DNA of 64,000 nucleotides from Gongronella butleri. Taxonomy: Eukaryota; Mucoromycota; Mucoromycetes; Mucorales; Cunninghamellaceae. Below the pieces are notes generated by a model. That model did not search any database and was not told the DNA's origin. It worked only from the letters and a program-made list of their open reading frames with translations. The position numbers and the translations under genes were made by a program. Position 1 is the stretch's first letter. Each line of letters starts with the position of its first letter. Below, in pieces: positions 44,477 to 55,331 of this stretch. The stretch is from NCBI GenBank assembly GCA_025201375.1, contig JAIWZP010000035.1:62001-126000 (forward strand), given 5' to 3'.

Positions 44477-46120
44477 ATATCGTTTGAAATGTCACGACGC
44501 ACGCACGCCGATGATGGTCACGTCCTTGTCGCGTGCGCTATTATTCTACCATACCAAAATGAGAAAAATGATCCTACAGTATCATACTGTACATACGTCC
44601 ATTTCACCGGGCGCGTCCTCGGGATCTCGTTCATCAGATCATATCATATACAAAATACACCGGAAACAGAAAACAAGTGTGCGTTAAAATTCAAATAAAC
44701 AAGAAAACTAATATTTTGTACTGTATGGAAGTTGACTCGTTACTCAAGACACTAAAGCGCTTTTCTGCAAGCAGCAGAGAATTGTTGTTCAACGTGTTCT
44801 ACATATCATAGGCGCGAGCTACTGTAGCGAGAATATAGAGTCCTAGGACGAGGGCTCAAAATGCAAAATTGAGAAATTGACGTCTGCTCAAGGCTAATTT
44901 TTTTTTTTTTCGAGGCATCTCAACATAATGTTTTGCTGTTCTTCGTGATAAAACTGAAGTTGACCTTGTGTTTGAGTCAATTGTGAGTGCAGTCCGATAG
45001 CCCGTTCAAAGTGTACCCGGTGCCAAAGATGCGAAGATCACGCATGTTCGCATTTCTTCAAAATCTAAACACCTGAATCTAGTCAAATTCTGCGCAGCTG
45101 CACTTCGACTACGCATGCTACAGTACCGTACACCTATCAAATGAGACAATTGGCCAACGAAAAACCGAGCAAAATGAACGATTTGCATTTTAACCCCCTT
45201 TTCGTTTTTTTAATGCTCTATTTTTATGACCCCAAGGCTCGAGAAGCGCACGCATCAGATGCTGGGAAGTTGCAGCTTTCACACAACGCCTAAAGCGTTC
45301 TTGTTCGCTGCTTAACGCTGAGCGATCCGCAAAAAAAAAAAAAGTGGCAAGTTCACCAAAACAGCGTGTCACCGCGTTGAAATCCAGCCAGGGTTTCCAC
45401 AGGAGGGCAAACGATGTTATGATAGCGTAATGTGGCGAGCAAAGGTGTCATGCATGCACGGCACAAGCGTGTCCAATGCATGCTTACAGTATCATAAATG
45501 ACAGAGCCAAGATGCGGGTCCTGAGCCTGTGCGACCATTTGACTGTCGGGGCATCTCCACATTGTGCACCATGGCACCCCTCGATGCTCAGGTTTCATGC
45601 GTGATGATGACATGTCCGTGCATTACGCAGTCTCAATTAAAAAAAAAGTGGCACTGCCCTCTTCCTTCTTGCCAAGCACGCGCCGTAGTGGGCTACACCG
45701 CTAGTCCAAGCAGCAGCGCTTTAACCCAGAAATGAATGACCCTTGTCAGACTTTTTACGTTTGAGCTGATCTGATGTTTTTATGTTTCCGTCCCTCGGCG
45801 GACGGATTTGGGAAAAAATAGGCTCAGTGCAAATGGAGGCGTGACCTTGTGCAACACTACGGGAAAGGATCATTGCCTTTTTTGACTCTCGATATGCTGA
45901 GAAAACTTTATCTGCTATTTCCCGTTGACTGGTGCGCCCAATGAAAGAAGGTTTAGTTCTCAGGCTGCCACCAATTGTGTTGCAAAGCACATGGCGGATG
46001 TGGAAAAATAGAAAAAAAGTCTTTTCGCCCCATCGACAGATTTTTTTCTTTTGTCCTTTTTTTTTTTTTTTTTTTTATCTTTTTCTTTTCTTCATACCCT
46101 TCCATTTCTAGTTTTCAAAC

Positions 46121-48624
46121 ATGAGTGAAAAGGTCGAAGCGTCGTCCACTGGCTACGACGAGCATCATGGGATCACAATGACCCACCACACGCACGACTT
46201 TTTGGAAAATGAGAAGACCGAGGTCTATGACCACACCTCTGATCTCGCGGCTTCGCTCGATGGCCGCCCTCCCAGCATGCACGACGGCACCAAGCGTGGT
46301 CTGAGTGCTCGCCATATCCAGATGATCAGTCTTGGCGGTAAAATATAAAGTGAAATGGGGGTCAAGTGGCGTAGCTAATATGATTGTCCCTTTTTTTTAG
46401 GTGCCATTGGGTAAAGAAAAAAAACGTGCATATTGTATGCAGAGGTGCCTCTCTGTTTACACTCCCTCAAAGCGGCCCTTGCTTTCAATTCATCATCACC
46501 GCCTCTCGCGACCGCCACATACTCACATTATTGTCTTTTTTTAACAGTACCGGTTTGTTCTTGACCATTGGTACCTCGATTGCCGATGCGGGTCCTGCTG
46601 GTGCTTGTACGTGACCAAGAAAAAAAAAAAAAAGCCGATGCCCCCATTGGCTCTCGCACTCACTCCATTTTTCCTTTCCACAGTGATCGCCTATCTGATC
46701 ATTGGTTCGAGCGTCTACTGCTTTATGAGGTACAGCGTCATTTTTTTATTGTCATATTTTTTTTAACCATTGTATTTTTCCACAGCTGCATGGGTGAGAT
46801 GGTGTCGTTGTTGCCAGTGGCAGGTGCGTTCAACCATTTTGCTGCTCGCTTCTGTGACCCTGCGCTTGGCTTTGCCCTTGGCTGGAACTATTGGTTTAGT
46901 GTATGAAAAAAAGAAAATCCCTTATTAATTCCCCCTCCCCTTTTTTTTTTTTTTTTTTTTTTGCTCTTGTACTCACGCTCTCTCTCTCTTTTTCGCATCC
47001 TAATAGTGGGTAGGCTGAAAAGTCCACAAGATTGAGTTTGGCTTATTTTAGATGTGGTTGTACTCATTTCCTTCATTTTTGTCTCGCGACAGAGTGTGAC
47101 GATTGCTGCTGGTAAGGCAATTGCTGTTTTTTTTTTCCCCACGGGCCATTCAGACACTCATGTTTTATTTTTATTTTTGCAGAATTGGCCGCTGCTGCCA
47201 CAATTATTCGCTGGTGGGCCTACGTGATGCCGGATGCCGCATGGGCTGCCATTTTCTTGGTCATTATTGTCGCCGTCAATTGCGTGGGTGTCCGAATCTA
47301 CGGTGAAGTCGAGTATGTCATACAAAAAATGAGGGAGCGTGTGATCGCAAACTCAAAAAAAACCGAAAATGGGCGCACAGATGTCTCTAATCTTAATTAT
47401 TTTCTGCTAGATACTGGATGTGTGTGCTCAAGATTGCCATTGTGCTTGTGTTTTTGATCGTGTCCATCCTCGTCACGTCTGGCGCCGTCGGCAACGAAGG
47501 TGTCATTGGCTTCAAGTATTGGCATGACCCTGGCGCGTTCAATGGCGGCGCCGCGGGCACCATTTCTGTCCTGATCAATGCTGGTTTCTCGTTCCAAGGC
47601 ACTGAAATTGGTAAGTTTGCATTTGTTTTATTTTTCCCAAGAGCGTGGAAAAATGCAAAAAAAACAGGCTGTGCGCGACGGTCGCCCATGAAACCTGTCA
47701 AATTTGTCTCTATTTTTTTTCTCACGGGCACCACTCCGCCTACCTTTTTTTATAGTTGGTATCACCGCTGGCGAGGCACAGAACCCATCCAAGACGCTTC
47801 CCCGCGCCATCCGCAATGTGTTTTGGCGCATTGTGCTGTTTTACATCTTCACCATCTTCATGCTCGGCCTTTGTGTCGCTTACAATGACCCTGACTTGAA
47901 CAATGCCACCGGCGACGCCACCACCGCCGCCTTTACTTTGGTCTTCCAGCAGGCTGGCATCGCGGCTGGTGCTGACGTTGTCAATGTCGTCATTTTGACC
48001 AGTGTCGTGTCCGCGGCCAATTCTGATTTGTACACTTGCTCGCGCACGCTGCTCGGTCTGTCGCGCGACGGTCTTGCCCCCAAGGTGTTCATGAAGACGA
48101 ATCGTTTCGGTGCTCCCTATGTTGGCGTGCTCGTGTCGTCCATTGTCGGCTTTGCGTGCGTGTTCGTGTCCATCTACAGCGCGGAAGTTGCATTTGGCTG
48201 GTTCCTCAGCATTGCCGCGATCACTGACTTCATCAGTTGGTGGGGCATCACTTTTGTGTTCTTGCGCTTCCGCCGCGCATACGTCAAGCAGGGACGCAGC
48301 GTGGACAAATTGCCCTACAAGTCATGGGGCTATCCCTTTGTCCCCCTGTACGCCAATGTCATCTGTCTCTTTGTGCTCTTTGGCCAAGGTTACACCGCCT
48401 TTACCCCCACTTTTGACGTCAAGCTATTCTTTGAGAACTACATTGGCCTTGCTCCCTTCTTTATCTTGCTGATTGGCTACAAACTCATCAAGAAATCAAA
48501 GTGGGTGCCCATGCACGAATGCGATTTCGACACGGGCTGCGTCAGTCTCCGCGAAATGGAGATGGAGGACGACGAGGAGGCCAACAAGCCCATGTGGAAG
48601 AAGGTTCTCCACTTCATTACCTAA
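46121..48624 (+). CDS. Amino-acid permease (fungal YAT type, APC superfamily) with microexons
   Basis: Ten exons: 46121-46337, 46401-46410, 46548-46606, 46684-46729, 46786-46900, 47007-47009, 47093-47111, 47183-47312, 47411-47610, 47756-48624; 555 residues. Exon 2 (10 nt) is required to build the conserved SLGGAIGTGLFL of helix 1. Exon 6 is one codon, TGG, giving GWNYWFSWSVTIAAEL; without it the conserved Trp is lost. Other blocks: PVAGAFNHFAARF, GFSFQGTEIVGITAGEAQNP, ANSDLYTCSRTLLGLSRDG, WWGITFVFLRFRRA. About 12 membrane helices, hydrophilic tails inside. Proton-coupled uptake of amino acids at the plasma membrane; specificity unknown. Every junction is GT-AG and in phase. The Lys/acidic N-terminal tail resembles sites of ubiquitin-regulated endocytosis in this family (inference). 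Confidence 0.93.
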
Positions 48625-49110
48625 ATCTTTGTATACATCCCCTTTTTTTTTGCATTAAAAGTAATAAATTATCAATTCATGTCAAGAAAGCACCCAACAC
48701 GGCTGTTCCCGGGATTTTCAGCGACAAAAAAAAAAAAAAAAAAAGTTGGAGCATGTCAAAACGTCGTGCTTTTAGCTTTTCTTTCATTTCTTCCTTTTTT
48801 TTTTTTTTTGTTGGTTGGCGGCTTGAGCAAGCCGATTGACATGCTACGGCAAGTCGCATGAGTTGGAGCAAGTCGATTCATCAATCGTTCTCCCCGGAGG
48901 CGGCTTGGAGCAAGTCGAGACATGCTCCGACAAGTCACGTGAGTTGGCGCATCTCGACAAGCTCCAGCAAAAATTGACTTGCTCATGCCATTTTTTTTCT
49001 GTTTTCATTTTTTTCTGCCAAAGGGCGGCTGGAGCATGCACTGTAATGGTGTCGATAGGTTACGCGCACAGGATGGATATGGTGACCATTGATCGTTCAT
49101 CACTCGACGA
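48625..49110. other. Intergenic region with imperfect repeat
   Basis: Permease 3' UTR, then poly-A (48725-48744) and poly-T (48797-48810) runs and an 82-bp-period duplication. No gene seen. Confidence 0.5.
48817..48980. repeat. Imperfect tandem duplication, period about 82 bp
   Basis: GGCGGCTT starts both copies (48817 and 48899). Each continues GAGCAAG, then GACATGCT, CAAGTC and TGAGTTG. The units also contain short inverted matches (GGAGCA versus TGCTCC). Confidence 0.75.
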
Positions 49111-50386
49111 TCAAATGAAAAGCCTTTTGATCAATTGTTCATAGGCAAACCTTGCGATTTAAAAAAAAAAACGAAAAACAGGATAAAGATTCGCATCCAT
49201 CATGAACTGCTTGGCAAAGAGGTTCAGCCGATAAAAGTCGACGATATGGCAGGTCAGAATCTGGACGCGGGTCTTCGTCTGCCTTCAAGTTGATGAATTT
49301 TGCACTATTGATCATGCGATGAGCATGGCTCGTTCAACGTGAAAAGCACAAAAAAATTACCAAAGCGCGACATTTTCAAGCTGGTGCTGTGCAAATAGGC
49401 GTTGCATCAGTGGATGAATGTAGCTGGCCGTCAGCTCGCTTTCTGCAGAGCCGTCCAGGTCGAGATCCTTCAATGCGACTAACCTATCACCCACAAAACA
49501 AAAAAAAATACGTAAACTTCGCGCGCCATGCACATTGCCGCGACTTACAGCGCCTCGACCGCAAGCACTACATTCTTCTCGGGTCCATGCGTCTTGAGAG
49601 CGAGACCAAGCAGTTCAAGGCGCGCTGTGAGCTCCATGTCTGCGCCTGCATGGCAAAAATCCTTGATTTTCGTGTCAAAAAAGGCCACGTTGAGCATTAA
49701 CCCATTGTAAAATAGTTACACATTCACTGTCGGTACGCGCTTGTTGTCCAAAACAAGGCACTGTCCAAAGTCATTGGGATGCCAACGGAGCTAAAATGTC
49801 GCAATGGGTCTTTTTGAGGATGGTGGGCGAAAAAAACCCTGCGGGCACGTCAACATACTGATGCCGCGCTGCAGTACCAAGATTGACGAAATTGCTCTAT
49901 AAACAGCGAAAAATGAGTGACGAGGGGAAGGCAAAAAACGACGAATTCCTTACAACAATTCATTGAAATCAGCGTCAATCGACGTGTCAGGCTCAAATTT
50001 GGCCAATGCGTGGGCCCGGTACGCGTGGAAAAGCTCGGATACACTGTCGTCCTTGATGATCCAGTCGGAGCTGTTCGAGATAAAGTGATCACGGTTCCTG
50101 CGGCAGAAAAACAAAAGAAAAAAAGAGGAGGATTTAGCGCAAATGTGGGCGATGCAGTGCCATTTTTGAAATTCATGTGTTAGACAATGAACTTCAAGTC
50201 ATCAAATTTGCGGTGGCAGGGGTGGTGCCAGAGACGAAATTGCTTGCGATCGCGTTGCGCTGGCCCTTTCCGCGTGACTGCAGCACAATTCCATGCTTAC
50301 GCGTGATGTGACGGCGCAAATTGAAGATTTTGTCAAACTGTTTGCCATAGTCGACGTCGCCTTCCACGCAAAACGCGCAAATTCGG
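49111..50386 (-). pseudogene. Decayed C2H2 zinc-finger gene, copy 1
   Basis: Minus strand. After an acceptor-like CAG the sequence encodes a finger CAFCVEGDVDYGKQF followed by NLRRHITRKHG, then a region that in copy 2 holds a second C2H2 finger but here is deleted and ends in a stop near 50194. Further exons remain: DWIIKDDSVSELFHAYRAHA (about 50080-50000), ADMELTARLELLGLALKTHG (about 49650-49590), LVALKDLDLDGSAESELTAS (about 49480-49410), a block with CHIVDFYRLNLFAKQFM (about 49250-49200) and a last exon YEQLIKRLFI with stop at 49111-49113. Introns of usual size separate them. Family not recognised. The lost donor after the finger exon and the deletion indicate a non-functional copy. Confidence 0.65.
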
Positions 50387-50548
50387 CTGTACAAAGGAAA
50401 AATGGGCTGTGGAGCCCGATTTCAACCCCGACAATTCCGCTTTGAAAAGGCGGGGGGTCTGGTCAATGGCACTTGTTTCCCTTTTTCTTCCCTTTGTTCA
50501 CTTTTTTTTTCTTCTTTCCGTGCGATACCCCCCTCGTTTTTGATTGCC

Positions 50549-52531
50549 ATGACGTCTCGGAAGCAGATATTTTCGGTGCGGCTGAATAGAGAGGCTTTCA
50601 ATTCGCTCATGAAGCACCCTCAGCCCATGAAAGTCGATATCCAGCCGTCAGCATCGGTCAGTTACGCCTGCTTCCCCCTTTCCTTTTGGTTGCAATGGCA
50701 ACGTCTTGAGGGCTTTTTCTTGGGGATGCTGACGGTGCTTCTATGTTTTTTCTAGGCAATTTACATTGGCGAGCGTTCGTTTGACCTTTCTCTGAGGCAC
50801 GAGCAGTCGACCATTGTGGTGTATGAGAAGAATCAGCAGACTCGGCAAGATGGCGAGGAGCGGATATTGTACGTTGGCGACGTGACACACATTGGGCACA
50901 TGCGGCAGGTGTTGTCCGAGGAAGACAAGAAACGCATGCGCAGCCGCACGGAACAGAGCGAAAAGGAGAAGCACGCAAGACGCATTGAATTGCTCGACGT
51001 GCCAAATATACCCACGCCTTCGCGAAAGAACCCCAACAATGTCAATCCAATCTACAAGCGAAAGGTGGGGCACATTGCCGCCGCATCGCCGCTGCCCTCG
51101 TCACCGGCATCCCGCCTCGATCCAATCGCACAAAAGAATCTGCGCGAAAGATTGGTCCATCTCCTCGCTTTGGAGCAAAGATCCACCGACCAGCTTACAA
51201 ACATGCTCAAAGTCTCTTTGAACGATCTTTCTGCCATTTTGAAAAAGGTATAAAAATGGACCTCAATGGGTCTCAATGGGAGTCAATGAACCCATCTTCT
51301 CATTCTCTCGTGTTCTCATTTTCTCCTTTTTTATTTTTTATTTTTGTCTTTTTTATTTTTGTCATATTTTTTTTACTGCTTTTTCAAGGTGGCAATGCAT
51401 GCCCAAGGCCAATGGATCCTGCGGCCTGAGGTGTACAAGGATATTCGCATCTGGGAGTGGAGTCGGTACGACGACAAGGAGCGTGCATTGGTGCGACGCA
51501 AAGCCGAGGAAGCGTACAACAATATTTTGCATCTGCCACGCAACGCCCCGGAGCGCGCCAATCTCGTTCCACGCAAGCCACATCGACTGTCGCCCAAGCT
51601 CATTCCACCACCGTCCCAGGCGACGCCCAATTCGGCCACCAGCTCGGTGACAACAGCGGCAAACACACCGTCCAGTGCCAATTCCGCGACAAAGGACCAT
51701 AGCACCCCATCCGCAGCCACCAATGGTGCCGCCACTGCCACCCCCGTCGCTACCGCTGCACCAAAACCACCCGTCAAGCGCCATGAACCAGCAGACGAAA
51801 AGACAAGTGTACAAAAAAAGAGAAAATCGGCACCAACGTCGTCTTCAACGACGACGACCGCCGCACCCGTACCCAAGGCAACCCCACCTGGGCCAAAAAA
51901 GTCGGCAAAGACTCCGGGTAAAAAAAAAAAAAGAAAATCACGAAACAGACGCGTCACGTCACTGGAAACAAAAAAACAAAGCAAAAAAAAAAAAAAGTGA
52001 GAAATTCATCGTTTTTCTTGCTTTTTTTTCTTTTGATTAGCCACGTCGGCTGCAGCATCGTCGCACGTGGATACGCACGAGGCAGCTGCACCCATGGTGA
52101 CAGTGAATGGTGCTGCATCTGGCAGCTCGGAAGACGACGATACGGACGCGAGCATGGATGCGGGCTATGTTGCGCCGACAATTCACACGCAGTCTGACTT
52201 TGACGCGCTGTGCAAGGAACACCAGGACGCGCAGCACGATTATGTGCAATTCAAAAAGGTGTTTGTGCGCAGCCATCCGCTGTATGTGGAGGCATTGGCC
52301 GCGGTGCGCGTCGATGAAGCCGGCAATGACAAATTGCGCCTCGCCAAGCAGCTCAAATCTTACTACAAGGCCAAGGGCGGCGACATGGCGCAGTGGCGCC
52401 GCCTCATGGTCATGTCGCGCCGCTTCAACACCTCACATACCAAAGTCAACCTCATGTGGGATACCATTGCCAAGGCCTATCGCCAAAACAAGTTTACATT
52501 GAAACCCTCATTCATTCGAAAACACAAATGA
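50549..52531 (+). CDS. ELL: RNA polymerase II elongation factor ELL
   Basis: Four exons: 50549-50656, 50756-51247, 51389-51917, 52041-52531; 539 residues. The N-terminal half matches the ELL domain (FSVRLNREAFNSLM, IYIGERSFDLSL, YVGDVTHIGHMRQVL, then a winged-helix-like LRERLVHLLALEQRSTDQL and LRPEVYKDIRIWEW). A low-complexity Ala/Pro/Thr linker follows, and the C-terminus (TQSDFDALCKEHQDAQHDY, RFNTSHTKVNLMWDTI) is the occludin/ELL homology domain. ELL suppresses Pol II pausing and, with EAF partners, forms part of elongation complexes in the nucleus. The upstream region overlaps the decayed zinc-finger gene on the other strand. Splice phases are consistent. Confidence 0.9.
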
Positions 52532-53152
52532 AATCACCATTCCATCCAAATCTAGCCCCCCTTTCCTCTCTGTCACTCTGATTTTGCCATTAATAAAAGA
52601 AAAAATGCAAAAACAAGTAAAAAAAAGCAACAAAAAAAATACGTTACGGATGCGCGCTCACGCGTCTGCGCCGTGCCATGGGGGAGACCAATGCTGACTT
52701 TTAAAAAGGCAAGGGACCCTGCTGCTTCCCGTGTTTCCATTGGCGTTCGTGAAAAAGACACAAAAAGAAAGGCCAAAAAAAAAAAAAGAGGCGCGTCTGA
52801 TCAAAAGCGATTACGTTGTGTTCGTGTCGCGTGTGCCACCTTGATGAGACACGGGGGCGCGCATGATGTCAAGCCACCGTCAAAAACGAACAATGCTTCG
52901 TATACGATAGGTTTTGACCCATTTTCCAAGGAGTGTACGGGCAGCGCTGGAGCCATTGGTCATGTTGCTACCCCATCAAAGAGCAAATTGAGATGCGGCA
53001 TTATGATTGGCCCATCTCTTTCTGGCGGTTGGCCTGAAATTTGGGAAAGCAAATTTGGTCAAAGAGGGTCCGACCCCATTTCGCCTTTTTTTTTGGTTCT
53101 TGTTCTTGTTCTTTTTCGACCTTTTCCTTCTCTCTCTTTTTCGTTTTACACT
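52532..53152. other. Intergenic region between ELL and aminotransferase genes
   Basis: About 620 bp. It holds the ELL 3' UTR, including AATAAA at about 52591, and the aminotransferase promoter. The last 60 bp before the ATG are a C/T-rich tract. An open frame runs into the aminotransferase from upstream but has no conserved content. Confidence 0.5.
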
Positions 53153-54602
53153 ATGGTGAACACTGTTTGGGACTCGACGACACAAACTTTCCACGGCGGC
53201 CAGGAACACAGCTTTTTGGACAATTTTGTCGAGGATTTTAGCGTGACCACCAATTACTTGGGCACTCCCAAGCAAGCCTTGGAGGCGGCCAAGGAAGCGG
53301 TAAGCAAACAAGGTGTGCTGCTGTCAATTGACAGGCAATTGGCATCGTGTTTGCCCCCTTTGTATTCACGTTTTCTTTCTTTTTTTTCGTTTTTTTTTTT
53401 TTTGGATTTTGTCATTAGATGCACGACATCCACCATTACCCTGCGGCCAACCAGGAGCCTGCCAAGTCGCATTTGGCGCAATTCTTGTGGCCCAACGACT
53501 ACCAGCAGCATCACGGCCGCCTGCTCATGGGCAATGGCGCGTCCGAATTGATTGACCTTGTGGTGCGTCTCTGCCTCAAAAACCACGCCGATACCGAGGC
53601 GCCCACGTGGAAGGGCGGCCCATGGAACGTCCAGGTACAATTTACAAAAAAAAAAAAAAGAAATGAGGCACGCGGAGCAGTAGGCAGATCAATTGCGATT
53701 GACAAGCGTGTGTTTTTTATTTCTTTTTATTTTTGCAATCTTTTGCCTCTCCCCCTTCCCGCCATTTGCTCGTCCATCCTCTAGTACCAAGAATACCAGC
53801 GCAGCGCCAGCACCAATGGCTTCACCATCTTGGACCCCAAGAACCCGGATCGTGCCAACATGGTGTGTCTTGTTAACCCGTGCAATCCCACGGGCGATTA
53901 TATGACCATCGAGCCTTTGAAGGCTTGGATCAAGGCCAACGTCAAGACGGGCGGCACCGTCATTGTTGGTAAGCAACGCGAAAATGAAAAAGAGACACTC
54001 GATACTGAAATTGAACTTTTTTTTTCCCCTCTTTTTCTCTAGATGAATCGATGCAACCTTGGGTGTCGGCCGCCTTCCGCGACGATTCGCTGATTTCTCA
54101 GCACGAGTTCATGCAGGAATTGTGGCAAGAGGAAAAGGTGTCGTTGTACGTGATGCATTCGTGGACAAAGATCTGGTCGTGCACGGGTTTGCGCGTGGGT
54201 TCTGTGATTTGCGCGTCGGACGCGCACTGCGCTGCTCTGCGCAAGATCCAGGTGCCGTGGTCGGTCAATGGGCCCGCGCTCAAATTTGTCGAGGCGGTTG
54301 TCAAGGACGACGCGTATTTGAATGAGACGTGGCAAAACACGACGCGTCTGCGCGCGTACCTCGTGGACAAACTACTCGCTCTGCACCCCGAATGGGTCAT
54401 CCATGGCAAGCCATTCCTCAGCTGGGTCTGGGTCGACATGGGCTCGCAAGAAATGGCCGACAAGGCCGTGCAATTGGCTCGTGCCGCAGGTGTCCCTGTG
54501 CGCAGTGGCACCCCAGGCTATCAATGCCTCTCCTTTGTCCGTGTCGCCGTCCGTGTCGAGGATCAGGTCGACGTCTTGGTTCGTGCTTGGCAATCGTTGT
54601 AA
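53153..54602 (+). CDS. PLP-dependent class I/II aminotransferase
   Basis: Four exons: 53153-53299, 53419-53634, 53785-53968, 54043-54602; 368 residues. HHYPAANQEPAK and LLMGNGASELIDLVVRL near the N-terminus match the cofactor-phosphate region; LVNPCNPTGDY holds the Asn that contacts PLP; IVDESMQPW gives the Asp (restored across the last intron); SWTKIWSCTGLRVG holds the Schiff-base Lys and the Arg-x-Gly block; GVPVRSGTPGY and FVRVAVR carry the C-terminal carboxylate-binding Arg. The short length and motif spacing resemble histidinol-phosphate aminotransferase and threonine-phosphate decarboxylase-like enzymes, but the substrate is not determined. No targeting sequence is seen, so probably cytosolic. 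No neighbouring biosynthetic genes help. Confidence 0.88.
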
Positions 54603-55331
54603 TCGCCCCCCCTTTCAAACACCCTCAAAAATCCCTTTTTTTTGCCTCTTGTTCACAAAACACCCCTTTTCCCGCAAAAAAAAGTCCCCCGCTCCCCCTT
54701 TTTTGACATCCCCCCTCCTTTTTACACTCGAAATAGATTAATAAAAAAATGAAAAAGAAAGGGCCCCCATCCATGATTTTTGTCGGTGGGGTCCTTTGCT
54801 TACCTTGTTGGATACCTAAAAAGAACTATGACGTCGCAACATCTCGTCCATTGGCCGGATAGGAATGAGAACGATCGATTGCAATTCACAGTGTCATGGA
54901 CGCGCCGCTCCTTTCTCGCCCCTTTCTCCTTGTTTATTTTATGGCAACAACAGGGCAGCACACACCAAAAAGGTTAGATGGATCATTTTCTCGTCGTTTT
55001 TGCTGTCATTTTTTTTTCGGCCCTGCAACAAAGGAATCCAAATGACCCCGTCCTAGATGACACGCACAGCAATTGATGAAAAATAAGAAAAAGTGCACAT
55101 TGACACGCGTCTGGGGCATCTCCTTTCTTTGTTGACTAGACCGTTGACACCCTTTTTCGCTCATTGTCTGGATTTATCGCGATCAATTGCTCCTTATTTT
55201 TTCTTTTCTTTTTTTTTTTTTTGCTTTAAAAGCGGTGTCCTGTTTTCATTCCTATACTTCTTTTTCCCAGTTCCATTTTCTGCGCGCTCCACGCGATCAA
55301 AAAAAAAAAAAAGGACCATTTCACCTCCATC
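54603..55331. other. Intergenic region before the secreted DPBB gene
   Basis: About 730 bp. Aminotransferase 3' end with AATAAA-like ATTAATAAAA at about 54736, then unremarkable sequence with a T-run (55205-55222) and an A-run (55300-55312) just before the next start. Confidence 0.45.

Larger units (their letters stand above)
41884..46120. other. Gene-poor repeat island
   Basis: About 4.2 kb with no supported gene. It contains composite repeat copy 3 (43085-43960 plus tail to about 44095), a GA microsatellite, and very dense GTAC/TACTGTA palindromes (42280-42330, 43845-43870, 44400-44480). Between about 45350 and 45990 the minus strand has two longer open frames of unknown origin without recognisable motifs; they may be relics. 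A T-rich tract (46040-46085) precedes the permease start. Confidence 0.65.

Noticed and set aside
46611..46906. Long open frames crossing the permease introns
   Set aside because: They read through introns; conserved family blocks and GT-AG junctions show the spliced structure instead.
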